A stretch of 64,000 bases of DNA from Furcasterigmium furcatum (taxonomy: Eukaryota; Ascomycota; Sordariomycetes; Glomerellales; Plectosphaerellaceae): contig BCIA01000002.1 in assembly GCA_001599815.1 (NCBI GenBank), positions 4,871,626 through 4,935,625 on the forward strand, given 5' to 3'. The position numbers and the translations under genes are program-made. Below, one piece after another: positions 21,178 to 31,475 of the stretch. The notes below the pieces were generated by a model. The model was not told where the DNA came from and searched no databases. It worked only from the letters and a program-made list of their open reading frames with translations. Position 1 is the first letter of the stretch. Every line of letters starts with the position of its first letter.

Positions 21178-22034
21178 TGTCCTCCTATGGATGGAGGGGG
21201 CCAGTGAATTCAAAACACCTCAGCCCACATGTTCTCCGGGAAAGTGAGGTTGCTGACTGCTCGTTCGTATTGGTCCAACTACCTAGGTACTTAGGTCGTC
21301 GAGCTGCAGGAGGGCCAGCAACCAGCGTTCTCGGCTGGTAACCATCGTGTGGATCAGCTTCCCAACTTGGACGTGACATCAAATCTCCTTAGTAAGGCCC
21401 GCCAGAAAGGATCAGAGCTGAACGTTGTGAAAGGTAACTTTCGCGGTACACGCCGGTCTTTACGGCATTTTTTCTGGCCAAGGCTGGACAAATACAGAGG
21501 TACTTAAAAGTAGGATGGACCTCCCATGTCTTGAGCCGTCAGTGACGGATTGCACCATAGGAAAGCCAGGGCAAAGGCTATCAAGGCTGACCATATGGAT
21601 TGAATGCTTTAGAGAAGAAATCAAGTAAAACCATGGATCGCTTGAGAACCATTGTGTTGAGCCGAGGAAGTCCTGTCGAATGCCCCTCCTAGCGCTTCCA
21701 ACTACCGAACCGGGCCATTTCGGACCAGGACGCCTGTGGCCGCTTTCCGGCACCTGGCGCCAGGCTGGCAGCACCCACTTACTTACCCCTCCTCGCATCG
21801 AGCTCCCACTGCGACCTGCTGAGCCTGCGCGCTGCACGTCCCGTCCCAACGAGTGAGAATCGAGTGCCCCGCCATAGCTCATGACCTGACCATTTGTCGA
21901 TGAGGTCTTTTCCCTGGCCATTTCTTCCTCTCCAGCCAAGTTTCGCGTTATTTACGACTCCTTCTGCTCCTAATTGCATCAGACCCTGACAATTCAACCC
22001 TCAATTACTCGTCCAGAATACCCAATCGCCCGTC
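21178..22034. promoter_or_regulatory. Divergent intergenic region, HET gene / TPI
   Basis: Holds both promoters. The stretch just before the TPI ATG is pyrimidine-rich, as is common for highly expressed glycolytic genes of filamentous fungi. No other feature recognised. Confidence 0.5.
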
Positions 22035-22987
22035 ATGGCTCGCAAGTTCTTCGTCGGCGGCAACTTCAAGATGTGAGTGCGATGCGGGGCATTTTTCTCG
22101 CCGGCGGATCTGCAGGGGAGGGAGTTCCGGACTCCGACATACGATGCTGACGGGATGATTCTCTGCCCAGGAACGGCACCAAGTCGTCCATCAAGACGAT
22201 TGTCGACAACCTGAACGGCGCCACCCTCGACCCCAACACTGGTACGTCGCGCACTGACAGGATCAACAGCGGCAGACCCGGCTGACCACTCCCGCAGAGG
22301 TCGTCATCGCCCCTCCCGCCCTCTACCTCCTCCTCACCCGCGACTTCCTTCGCAAGGACATCGAGGTCGCCGCCCAGAACGTCTTTGACAAGCCCGACGG
22401 CGCCTTCACCGGCGAGATCTGCGTCGGCCAGCTCAAGGACGCCGGCGTCACCTGGACCATCCTCGGCCATTCGGAGCGCCGCACCCTCCTCGCCGAGTCC
22501 GACGAGACCGTCGCCTCCAAGACAAAGTACGCCACCGACAACGGCGTCAGCGTCATCTGGTGCTGCGGCGAGAGCCTCCAGGAGCGCGAGGCCGGCACCA
22601 CCGTCGACGTCGTCAGCAAGCAGCTCGCCGCCCTCAAGGCCAAGCTCTCCGACTGGTCCAACGTCGTCGTCGCCTACGAGCCCATCTGGGCCATCGGCAC
22701 CGGAAAGGTCGCCACCACCGACCAGGCCCAGGAGGTCCACCTCGCCATCCGCTCCTGGCTCAAGGACAACGTCTCCCAGAAGGTCGCCGACGAGACCCGC
22801 ATCCTCTACGGCGGCAGCGTCAACGAGAAGAACTGCAGCGAGCTGGCCAAGCAGGCCGACATCGACGGCTTCCTCGTCGGCGGTGCCAGCCTGAAGCCTG
22901 CCTGTGCGTCTTGCCCCGGTCCGGCACCTCCCAGATCTTATGCTGACTCGTCTCACAGTCGTCGACATCATCAACGCCAACCAGTAA
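22035..22987 (+). CDS. TPI1: Triosephosphate isomerase
   Basis: Interconverts dihydroxyacetone phosphate and glyceraldehyde 3-phosphate in cytosolic glycolysis and gluconeogenesis. Four exons: 22035-22072, 22171-22241, 22298-22903 and 22959-22987; total 247 aa, the usual length. Intron 1 splits the Met of NFKMNGT, the substrate-binding Asn/Lys loop. Catalytic residues are visible: Lys in GNFKM, His in TILGHSERR, and Glu in VVAYEPIWAIGTG; the phosphate-binding loop is LYGGSVNEKN and GFLVGGASLKP. The last exon encodes only FVDIINANQ. The coding sequence uses C-ending codons almost throughout, a mark of high expression. Confidence 0.98.
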
Positions 22988-23293
22988 GCGGGCAATGCCG
23001 CCGTGCGAGGAAAATCAGGGGCTGCAGCAGAAGCGCGTGGACCATGGGGGAAATAGAAACCCTATAACACCAGACTCAGAATAAATACCCATATTCGCTG
23101 GCCTTGTTCATTGCTCGTAGATTTGAACGTGGTATATTGCTTCGTGAAAAGGCTTGTCAGGGCGCCTCAATCCCCGTGTTGTACAAGCACCAGCGCCATG
23201 CCCCGAGAGTCAGGGCATGTCCTGCGATGCCGCCCTCCTATGCTGTATGGTACATTTGTTTCCCTGCTCCTACACCAATGCCCCCGTCGCCGC
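22988..23293. other. Short intergenic between convergent genes
   Basis: 3' flanks of TPI and mL43. Nothing else recognised. Confidence 0.6.
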
Positions 23294-23825
23294 TTACACG
23301 CGCATGCCGTTGCCGTGGTAGGGACTCCAGACACCTCTCACACTGGGGCTGTCGCTGGACACGGGCTTGACGACCCTCCGCAGCTTCTCGCCGTCCGCAT
23401 CGCGCAGGGACTCGGCCTTGCGGAGGACCTCCATGGGCTCCATGTTCTTGACGCAGAGGGATATTTGGCGGCCGTTGACGAAGTGGCCGACGATGATGGG
23501 GTGCTTCGACGGTCGAGGGGAGACGGAGAACTCGATCTGGGGGTTGGCGGCGGCGAACCTCGGGAGCTGGGACTTGATGAAGCCGCTGTGGTTATTGTCA
23601 GCATTGCCTGAGACGAATTGAATCCTGGGGAGGGAGGGAGCGTACTTCATGCCCCTGGAGCTTCCGGCCCAGTCACAGTAGTGGAAGTCGAGCTTCTTGC
23701 ATTGCAGGATGAAGGCGCCGAGGCCATTCTGGGAGCTGGTCAGCTGCCGTTCGTGGACGTGCATGTGTCATGGGGAAATGCCGTACCCGGCCCTTCGACA
23801 CCGTCTTCAGTGCCTGGATCGTCAT
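23294..23825 (-). CDS. MRPL51: Mitochondrial large-subunit ribosomal protein mL43 (yeast MRPL51)
   Basis: Component of the mitochondrial 54S subunit with the thioredoxin-like L51/S25/CI-B8 fold. Exons: 23825-23787, 23728-23646 and 23585-23294; 137 aa. Intron 1 joins KGR to NGLGAF, giving the family motif GRNG(L/V)GAF. Intron 2 is exactly 60 nt, in frame and free of stops, so a naive reading keeps 20 extra residues after RGMK; removing it (GTACGC...GCTGAC...CACAG) gives SSRGMNGFIKSQLPRF, which fits the spacing of the family. Other landmarks are KHPIIVGHFVNGR and the C-terminal SVRGVWSPYH. Confidence 0.93.
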
Positions 23826-25055
23826 GATGTCGCTGAGGTGCAGGTTATCGTTCTTCGCCGAGGGACCTCGTCGCGTGAGATTTTGAGATGATCCCAGACC
23901 ATCGGCAAGCCAAAAATGCTAGCGCAGCGGCAGAACTTCGGCTGAGGACGAAAGAATCGGATGAGTCAGCAACCCGAAGGCGCACACCGATGTGGGCCGA
24001 CTCACACCGTGCAGCCAAGCCAGTCGTTCATTTTCTTTTGAGTTCCTGGAACTTAAGATCTCCGCGTCAGATTTCACTCTAGGCCCAGGGGTCCTCCCCA
24101 AGCGCAGGTCTGGTCCGGCGAACAAGTTTACTGGTCGATTTAATTACCTTGGTTCTCCCCTGCCAAGGATACATGGCGGAGAATACTAGGAGCAAGTCAG
24201 AGGAAGTGAGCCTTCCATCTCGTCATCCGTCCGTTCTGGACTCCCGGTCAACACGACCTTCCTCTCTTGTCATCGTAAGTCAGCGCCCAGGGATCGCGAA
24301 GCACGGGTTTGCACAAGCATCCACCCGGGCCTGGGCTCGCGCAATTTTCAGCTTCACGGTGGCATCATGTCACTTTCTTCTTCCCCAGTTGAGTGTTGTG
24401 CTTGTCATGGTCTCGAAGAAGCAAGGCCAGGTTCTAGACTTGACGAGGAGCGGGTACCGCTCGTTGAAGATGGCTGGACGTTGTGCTCAACAGCATCCGC
24501 GTACTAGCCAATCATCGTGATCACCCCCTTTTCCCGTGGCTGCATCCGAGTTTCTCCTTGGTCTTTGGAACCCGGCCTCAGATGCTGATTGAGCACGATG
24601 AATACTAGCATGTAGATCTTTCCGCGATTCTTGGAGTAGCCCGCTGGACCCTCGGACGTCGAGGTTTTGTACAGTAGTAGTCTCACTGCCAGTCGAGTTG
24701 GAGGAGCTAGCGCGAGATGTTGGAGAAACGGCATAAAACGGCGAAACGGGTTAACGGCGTAGTCCCCAGGGTCTGCGGAATAACGGGATCAGAGGCTGTT
24801 CGTCCATGACTCGCGGTCGGTCTCGCCGCCTGGGGGATCAGCTGTGCCATGGGGTAGCGAGTCGAAACCTGGGGAAGTCAGTGAGCACTTACTCGGCATC
24901 AAATTATATATAAGGATGGAATCTTGGCCAGGTCTTGTCACATCTTGGCCTTTCATGTCAGAGAACTTGGCTGTCGACTTTGTGCCTTGGCTATCCAATC
25001 GCTGCCCCTTGCCCCCTTCTCACCATCTGCATCCAAGACCTCCCGGGCCCGCATC
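23826..25055. other. Divergent intergenic region, mL43 / MFS permease
   Basis: 1.2 kb with both promoters. Small ORFs on either strand have no family motifs. No repeats or RNA genes recognised. Confidence 0.6.
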
Positions 25056-26932
25056 ATGGCCATCCAAGACCATTCTCCACCCGCGTCTTCGGACCGGAAG
25101 AGCCAAGAGGTCGAAGCCATGGCTCACGAGGAGAAGAACATGGCCGTCAACAACGCAATCGTGGCCGGGGACTACTCTGGCGCCGCCAAGAAGACAGACC
25201 CGGCTGAGATCGCCCTTGTTAGAAAGCTGGACAGGATGATCATGGTATGTACTATGTTCCGGAGTCGAAGCCCATCCAGAGGTTCCAATTCTAACAGCAG
25301 ATACCATAGCCTATCCTCTGGGCAATGTATTTCCTGAACTATCTCGACCGCAACGCCCTCCCGCAGGCTCGCCTGAGCTCCCTCGAAGAGGATTTGAATC
25401 TGAGAGGCGTCGAGTACAACACTTGCATCTCTATTCTATTTGTCGGCTACATCTTGATGCAAAGTAAGTCCTCAAAGTTGCCGATCCCGCGGAACATCGT
25501 TCTGACCATTTGTGCTCTCTCCCAGTTCCCTCAAACATGTTCATGACCCGAACTCGGCCGTCCATCTACCTTTCCTGCTGTATGATCGGCTGGGCTGCTG
25601 TGTCTGGTGCTACTGCTGGTGTCAAGAACTACCATGGCCTCGTGGTGTGCCGATTCTTCCTGGGATTCATCGAAGCTGTAGGCACTCATCCTCCCCGAGT
25701 CTTGTCGCATGCGATCTAACCTTGAGAAGCCCTTCTACCCCGGAGCTCTGTACCTTCTTTCGATTTACTACACGAGGAAAGAGCTCGCCACACGTATCTC
25801 CATCCTGTACACTGGTCAGGTTGTGAGCACGGGATGCTCCGGACTCATCGCGGCCGCCGTCTTCTCCACGCTGGACCAGGTGAAAGGTCTCGCCGGTTGG
25901 CAGTGGTCAGTACCGAGAAACCGTTCATTGGATACATGAGAATTAGGATCTAACATAAGTTTTCGCAGGCTGTTCATCATCGAAGGCGGCGTGACGGCCT
26001 TTGTGGCGCTCTTCGGCTTCTGGCTTCTGCCCGATGATCCCTCTCAGACCCGATGGCTCACCCCCGAGGAGCGTGAGCTCTGCATCGCACGAATCCAGCG
26101 CGATACCGTAGACCAGAAGGTCCGTGGCAGCACCTGGGAAGGACTCAAGCAAGCGTGCGCGGACCCTCGCACTTGGCTCTTCTGCCTCATGCAGAACTTG
26201 CACATCAGGTGAGGACTCCTCTAACTCGACCTGTTGGATACAAAGCTAATGCTCCTTCTAGTGCTTGCACCTTCAACAACTTCTTCCCCACGATTGTGAA
26301 GAGTATGGGCTTCAGGAACACGACTGCTCTCCTTCTCACCGCCCCTCCGTACTTCGTGTCGGGACTTATCGGCATCCCCTTCGCTTGGTCGTCCGGACAC
26401 TTCAACGAGCGCACGATCCACATCACTGCCGGGTTGGGCCTGGCAGTCGTCGGCTTTGCCATGACCCTCGGTTCCATGAACACGGCCGTCCGATATTCAG
26501 CTTCGTTCTTGTACGCTACGGGTGCGTACTCCGTCGGCTCGGTAATCCTGGGCTGGGTTAGCAACACTCTGTCTCAGACACCCGAGAAGAAGTCCGTTGC
26601 TTATGCCATTGTCAACGTAACGGCCAATTTGGCCTATATTTACGTAAGTCTTCTTCACTTATTCTGGTTGTTTGCGACATGGCTTTGGGCCCCAGACACG
26701 ATGAATAGCTCCCAAAACTTCGACAGAAGGCATTTACTGACTCCGTGGGTTTTAGTGCGCCTATCTGTGGCCAAAGTCCGATGAGCCCGTCTACACTATG
26801 GGATTTGCAACCATGGTAGCATTCGCTGTCTCCAGCATCGCGTGCGCATGGGGCATGCGACTCTGGCTCAAGGGCCTGAACAAGAAACTCCAGGAGAGTG
26901 AGGACGAGACAACCGCGCTCTATGCGTACTAG
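25056..26932 (+). CDS. MFS transporter, anion:cation symporter (Dal5/Tna1-like) family, 489 aa
   Basis: Plasma-membrane permease for an organic anion such as allantoate, nicotinate, pantothenate or a similar acid. Seven exons: 25056-25244, 25310-25463, 25526-25677, 25730-25905, 25969-26208, 26262-26643 and 26756-26932. Hallmarks: the family opening KLDRMIMPILWAMYFLNYLDR restored across intron 1, the FVGYIL helix, VCRFFLGFIEAPFYPGALYLLS restored across intron 3, YYTRKELATRIS, and the loop LPDDPSQTRWLTPEERELC between helices 6 and 7. About 12 membrane helices with cytosolic, charged termini. The protein has no neighbour that reveals its substrate. Confidence 0.92.
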
Positions 26933-27774
26933 TTCTCGTCCGTTGGACGAGGCCTGGGCTGTTCGAAGGCGGGCCACTCTCTTCATCACTCAAGCTGATG
27001 GGGCGAGATGGTGAACGGACAGAACCGCCAACCCCTCGATGCTGCAGCCCTTCCCGACTTGATAGAGCCGGGACCAGGCACATTACACTGCCAGAGGTTC
27101 AATCAATGGCACGAGGCGCTCAGGGGTCTCGATTTGGCTGCGCCGCTAACTTAGTTCGTCGACGCGGCTGGGGGAATGAATATGGGCATGATAGTAGTCG
27201 ACTGTCGACGTCTTATATTTCTACTCAGTCGTGCCTCAATATCAATGTTCTCACTCCTACTTCATCGTCTATGTCTACGTATCCCCAAACATTATGGATA
27301 GTGGTGCCTTCTTGGGCAAGTAGTCCTCGAGGCTGTACGTCCACTGGATACGTGGTGCACTTGCTTTTGTCTGTTTGCGGCCTGAGGATATTCTGGCTCT
27401 GGTATGGCCATCTTTGCAGAGTATCTTTAGATAATTGATGTGATGACGAGACGTCGCTGTCCAAAAACTACAGCGTTCGGTTGCTTCTGAAGCTCCAGTT
27501 GGGAAAGGAAAAGGGGTTGGTCTCCTTCACAATTTCATGTTCCCCTGACTCGGCCGCACGGACCACATCCGACTTTCTTGGCCCCTACACATCTCACGTG
27601 ACGCAGCTCTTGCCTAATTCCGCGCGAAACACCACGCGAACTTCATCGACAGCATTTCAAGCCTGCGACGCACTTTTGCGCAACATCACTTATCGCGAGG
27701 CCCCCCCTCGCCCAATACATTGCCTCGGCATTATCTGAATTTGATTATCGGGTTATGCAGAAGGCCTCGCGACA
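26933..27774. other. Intergenic, MFS 3' flank and U1-70K promoter
   Basis: No gene or RNA recognised. Confidence 0.6.
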
Positions 27775-29311
27775 ATGACCGACAAGCTCCCTCCCAACCT
27801 GCTGGCGCTCTTTGCGCCGCGCCCTCCCCTGCGATGGGTCAACCCGGTTGATCAGGCCCCGGAGCAGCGCAAGACCGCGCCTATCGATGGCCTCGCCTCC
27901 TTCCTCCCAGCACTGCAGGAGTACAAGGAGACCGACCAATACGTCCCCACGGAGTCCTGGCTGCAGATGAAGGACCGCAAGAAGCAGGAGCACAAGGCGA
28001 TGATGGAGGAGCTCAAGAACAACGTTCCCAACGACGAATGTCAGTCAAGCCAACCTGGCCATTGCTGTTGTCGATGTGATTCTGACTCGCTTCTCCCAGA
28101 TAAACCCAGCGAAGACCCCAACATCCGCGGCGATCCCTTCAAGACACTTGTCGTGGCGCGTCTTTCCTACGAGGCCAACGAGCATGATCTTGAAAGGGAA
28201 TTTGGTCGCTTCGGCAACATCGAGCGTGTATGTTCCTCCCACAGCCTCCTTTTTCTTGATTGATGCTGACTCGTTCCAGATTCGCATCGTCACAGACACA
28301 CACGCACACGAGAAGCCGAGCACCAAGAAGAGGAAGCCTCACAGGGGCTATGCGTTTGTCGTATTTGAGCGCGAACGCGACGCAAAAGGTATATCATATT
28401 AAGATCCCCATCCGTGGACACTGGCTCTGTTTCGGACACATCCATCATTCCTCAGACACGTGGCCCTCAGGCTTGCCTGTGTTCTACCTGCGTCAGACTC
28501 GATGGGCCCTCAAGCTTGCCCCGTCTCGCAGTGGTGTCTTCCCCCTGTTCATTGTCGTTTCCTTGGCCGAGCCAACGGTATGTATGAGTTACGTTTGACT
28601 GACACAAGCGCTTTGGCGCGCCGGTGAGTAGCTGCTCATGATGCCTGCGATGGAATTCGCATCAAGGACCGTCGTATCAAAGTGGATATCGAACGCGGCC
28701 GCACGGTCAAGGGTTGGAAACCTCGCAGATTTGGCGGCGGCCTTGGCGGCCGAGGATATACCAAAGCCATGCCCGCAAGGCCCATGGGCGGTCCAGGCGG
28801 CTTCGGAGGCGGCTTCAGGGGAGGATTCCGCGGCGGATTCGATGGCGGCCGTGGCCGTGGTGGCTTCCGCGGTGGCTTCGGTGGTCGTGGCGGTGGCTTC
28901 CGCGGCGGCGGCGACTTTGGCGGCCGTGACCGCGGCCCTCCCAACGGATTTCCCAGAGACGCCCCCTCAGGACCTGGCTTTGGTGGACGCGGCGGCGACA
29001 GAGACCGCGGCGGCTTTGATCGCGGCGGCTTTGATCGTGGCGGCCATGACCGTGGCGGCCGTTCTTACGACGACAGGTCAGGTGGTGGCCGCGATCGCTA
29101 CGGCGGCGACCGGGACCGTGATGGCCGCAGGACTGGAGGGAACATGGAACCCATCCGACCGAGAGGAGAAGGTGGGTATCGTGATGACAGGGGCCGAGAT
29201 AGAGAGAGAGACCGCGACCACCGCGACTACGACCGACCACGCGACGACGACAGTCGTAAGCGAGGCTACGACGGCGGCTACGAAGACCCTAGGAAGCTGC
29301 GCCGCTACTGA
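27775..29311 (+). CDS. SNP1: U1 small nuclear ribonucleoprotein 70 kDa (U1-70K)
   Basis: U1 snRNP protein that binds stem-loop I of U1 snRNA and helps define 5' splice sites. Exons: 27775-28039, 28100-28227, 28280-28388 and 28632-29311; 393 aa. The N-terminal U1-70K region ([17 protein letters not shown]) is followed by an RRM with RNP2 LVVARLS and RNP1 RGYAFVVF (residues about 100-180), then [26 protein letters not shown], the conserved end of the RRM. The C-terminal half is an RGG/GRD-rich low-complexity tail (GGFRGG, DRGG) ending in R/D/E mixed charge. The last intron is 243 nt, several times longer than the others here, and its end carries competing acceptors, GAG and TAG three bases apart plus an upstream AAG. 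Confidence 0.95.
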
Positions 29312-30033
29312 GTTGAGCCGCTCGTTCGACATTTCGCGACGGTGCTCTTGGCTCAGTTGTAGTCTTTTCCACCCCTTTCTCTATATCACTTCTTCGCCAA
29401 ATGCTGGAACGAGAGGGTAAGACTGCTCAGAAAGTCCAGGCACACCAGTCATCATACGCTTCTCCAGCACTTCATCGGTCCCCCATATGATCGGCCGGTA
29501 GCGATGCTCAGCTTCGCAACGCCGACATCACAAACACGACACGATACCCCGAGGGAGGTATGATTCTTTTCCTGTATTGAAATACGCTATTATTATCACC
29601 GCAGTGCTTCTGCGTCTCTTCCCAGGAGTGCATGGGAGCTCGAGGTAAGGCCACAGGTAAGGGACGCTGTGCCTTGGTGATCTGGAGTTTCGGGATTCCA
29701 CTGCATGGAGGAAAATGGAGTTGGGTGGCGGACCAAGTCCGCCAGAGAGTTGTACGAATAGGTAGTGGTACGTATTATCAGAGGCCGTAGCTGGTTCATG
29801 AGAACACTGCTTGATCCAGTGAAGACTTGCTTCCCCGGCCACACTCACATGCGGAGCGAGGTCCTCTATATCGTACTGACATGATGTTATACCGGCTGCT
29901 GATGATGTTTTTGATGCCTGCCAAACGCCCAAACTCCCCTCCCGATTCGTCATGGTATCAGTCCTCAAGTGTCTACCCTACTTCGAGCAACCACAGGCGG
30001 CCCGGACAATAATTTCCCAGACATGGGTTGCGT
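29312..30033. other. Intergenic between convergent U1-70K and MRT4
   Basis: 3' flanks of two convergent genes. The ORF of 146 codons on the minus strand here (29528-29968) has no recognisable motif and is not called. Confidence 0.6.
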
Positions 30034-30890
30034 CTACTCCTCGTCCACCTTGGTCACCTCGCTCGTCGCGGCGCTCCAGTACCTGGGACACGGTCAGTGA
30101 ATGCTTCGAAGAGCAATAGGGGAGAGATCACTTACGCCAACACCTTGACGTTGAACTCGGCCAACAGCACACTGAACAGCTTGAGCAGCCTCGTCTGCCT
30201 GCTGTCCAGCGTCTGGCCCTCGCGGCAGACGACGTAGCCGCCGTTGTCCTCGTCGGCGGGGGCCTCCTCGGCCTCGGGGTCGCCGAGGGCGATGCGGCCG
30301 CGGACCATGCGCGTGGGCATGCCGAGCTTGCGAAGCTCGGGCTCGATGGAGTGCTCCATGGGCACGTCGTGCTCGCGGGGGACCTCGCCACCGGTGGAGT
30401 AGACGATGCCCTGGGGGATGATGAAGTCGCGGGTGGCGACGGCGCCGGCGCGCGCGAAGTCGGCCTGCTGGATTTTCTGGAAGAATTCGAAGACTTCCTG
30501 CGGGGGGCGGTTGGTGAGGAGGAGGCCGACGTCGCCGGAGAGGTAGGGGGTGAGGCGGTTGATGTTGTCGAGGAGGGCGGTCTCGGGGGTCTGGCCGAGC
30601 GCCTTGGACATGAGTTTTGTCTTGCCGAAGAAGAGTCTGGGTGGCTTCTGTTAGAACGCTATTGAGGATTGGAGGCAGTACAAGGACAGCGAGACTCACC
30701 TGCTGTCGGAGAGATCCCTGCGGACCTGCTTGAGGTGGTTGTTGCGCATGCTGTCGACGGAGAGGACGAAGACGTGCTGGTACTCGGGGACTGCCTCGCG
30801 GATTGTCGAGAAGAGCTGGTCCTTCTGCTCGCGGCCCTTCTTGGACACCTGCGTCATGTGCACGACGCGGTTGCGCCTGGACTTGGGCAT
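30034..30890 (-). CDS. MRT4: Ribosome assembly factor Mrt4
   Basis: Nucleolar P0-like factor that occupies the P-stalk site of pre-60S particles until Yvh1 releases it. Exons: 30890-30700, 30636-30136 and 30082-30034; 246 aa. It opens [21 protein letters not shown], then a ribosomal L10/P0-type domain ([48 protein letters not shown]). The second half is the insertion domain for 60S P0-like proteins ([31 protein letters not shown] is split over 30300-30420). Unlike P0 it lacks the acidic C-terminal stalk peptide. The last intron (GC/GTAAGT...CTGACC...CCCAG) was placed because the spliced tail [14 protein letters not shown] fits the family, whereas read-through stops at once. Confidence 0.94.
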
Positions 30891-31475
30891 CTTGGCTGTG
30901 GTTTGGGGGTTGTCTTTACGGTCTGTTCGGGTGTAATGGGACTTGGTTCACCAAGTCGAGGCTATCAAGAAGTGATAGATAGGGAATTTGTTGTCGAGAG
31001 CAAAACCGGGACGTCGTGTGGATCGAGAATTGCGAGAGCGACTGGTGCAAGTGTGTGCCGCCGTTATCGATTATCAGCGCCTCGAAATTTTTGGAGTTTT
31101 TGGCGGTCGCCCTGAACTTTTTTTCTGGGACCCCGCGTTCCGCTAGGCGGAATGATTTTCCGTTACAGGGGTCTCTTCAGACAGCGCTTCAGTGGGCAGG
31201 AGGGGGAAGCGGGCCTAAAGTCTTATCTCAGATCCCGATAAGGTACGGAGGTACAGACCATCTCCAAATGGGGGAGCTCGACTTGGTAGCTCCTAACTCC
31301 GTCTCCGACAACCCCATCGTCGACGACCGAACACTCCCCTCTGCCAGAGACACCTGTACGATACGCTGCATAGCATACTGCCTACAGCTGCATTTAGAGC
31401 CTGCGCGCGAGACGATCACCTTGCAGGATAGAGCCGCCGGATCTCCTCACCCTCGCAGGGCCTGGGGTCCTGTCC
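30891..31475. promoter_or_regulatory. Divergent intergenic region, MRT4 / CUL4
   Basis: 585 bp with both promoters. No other feature recognised. Confidence 0.5.

Noticed and set aside
21177..21213. HET protein start twelve codons further upstream
   Set aside because: The codon there is TTG; the first ATG in frame is at 21177.
22066..22995. 309-codon ORF opposite triosephosphate isomerase
   Set aside because: Antisense shadow of a highly codon-biased gene; it also crosses TPI introns.
27088..27150. tRNA-like B-box (GGTTCAATC)
   Set aside because: No matching A-box or cloverleaf stems could be drawn around it.
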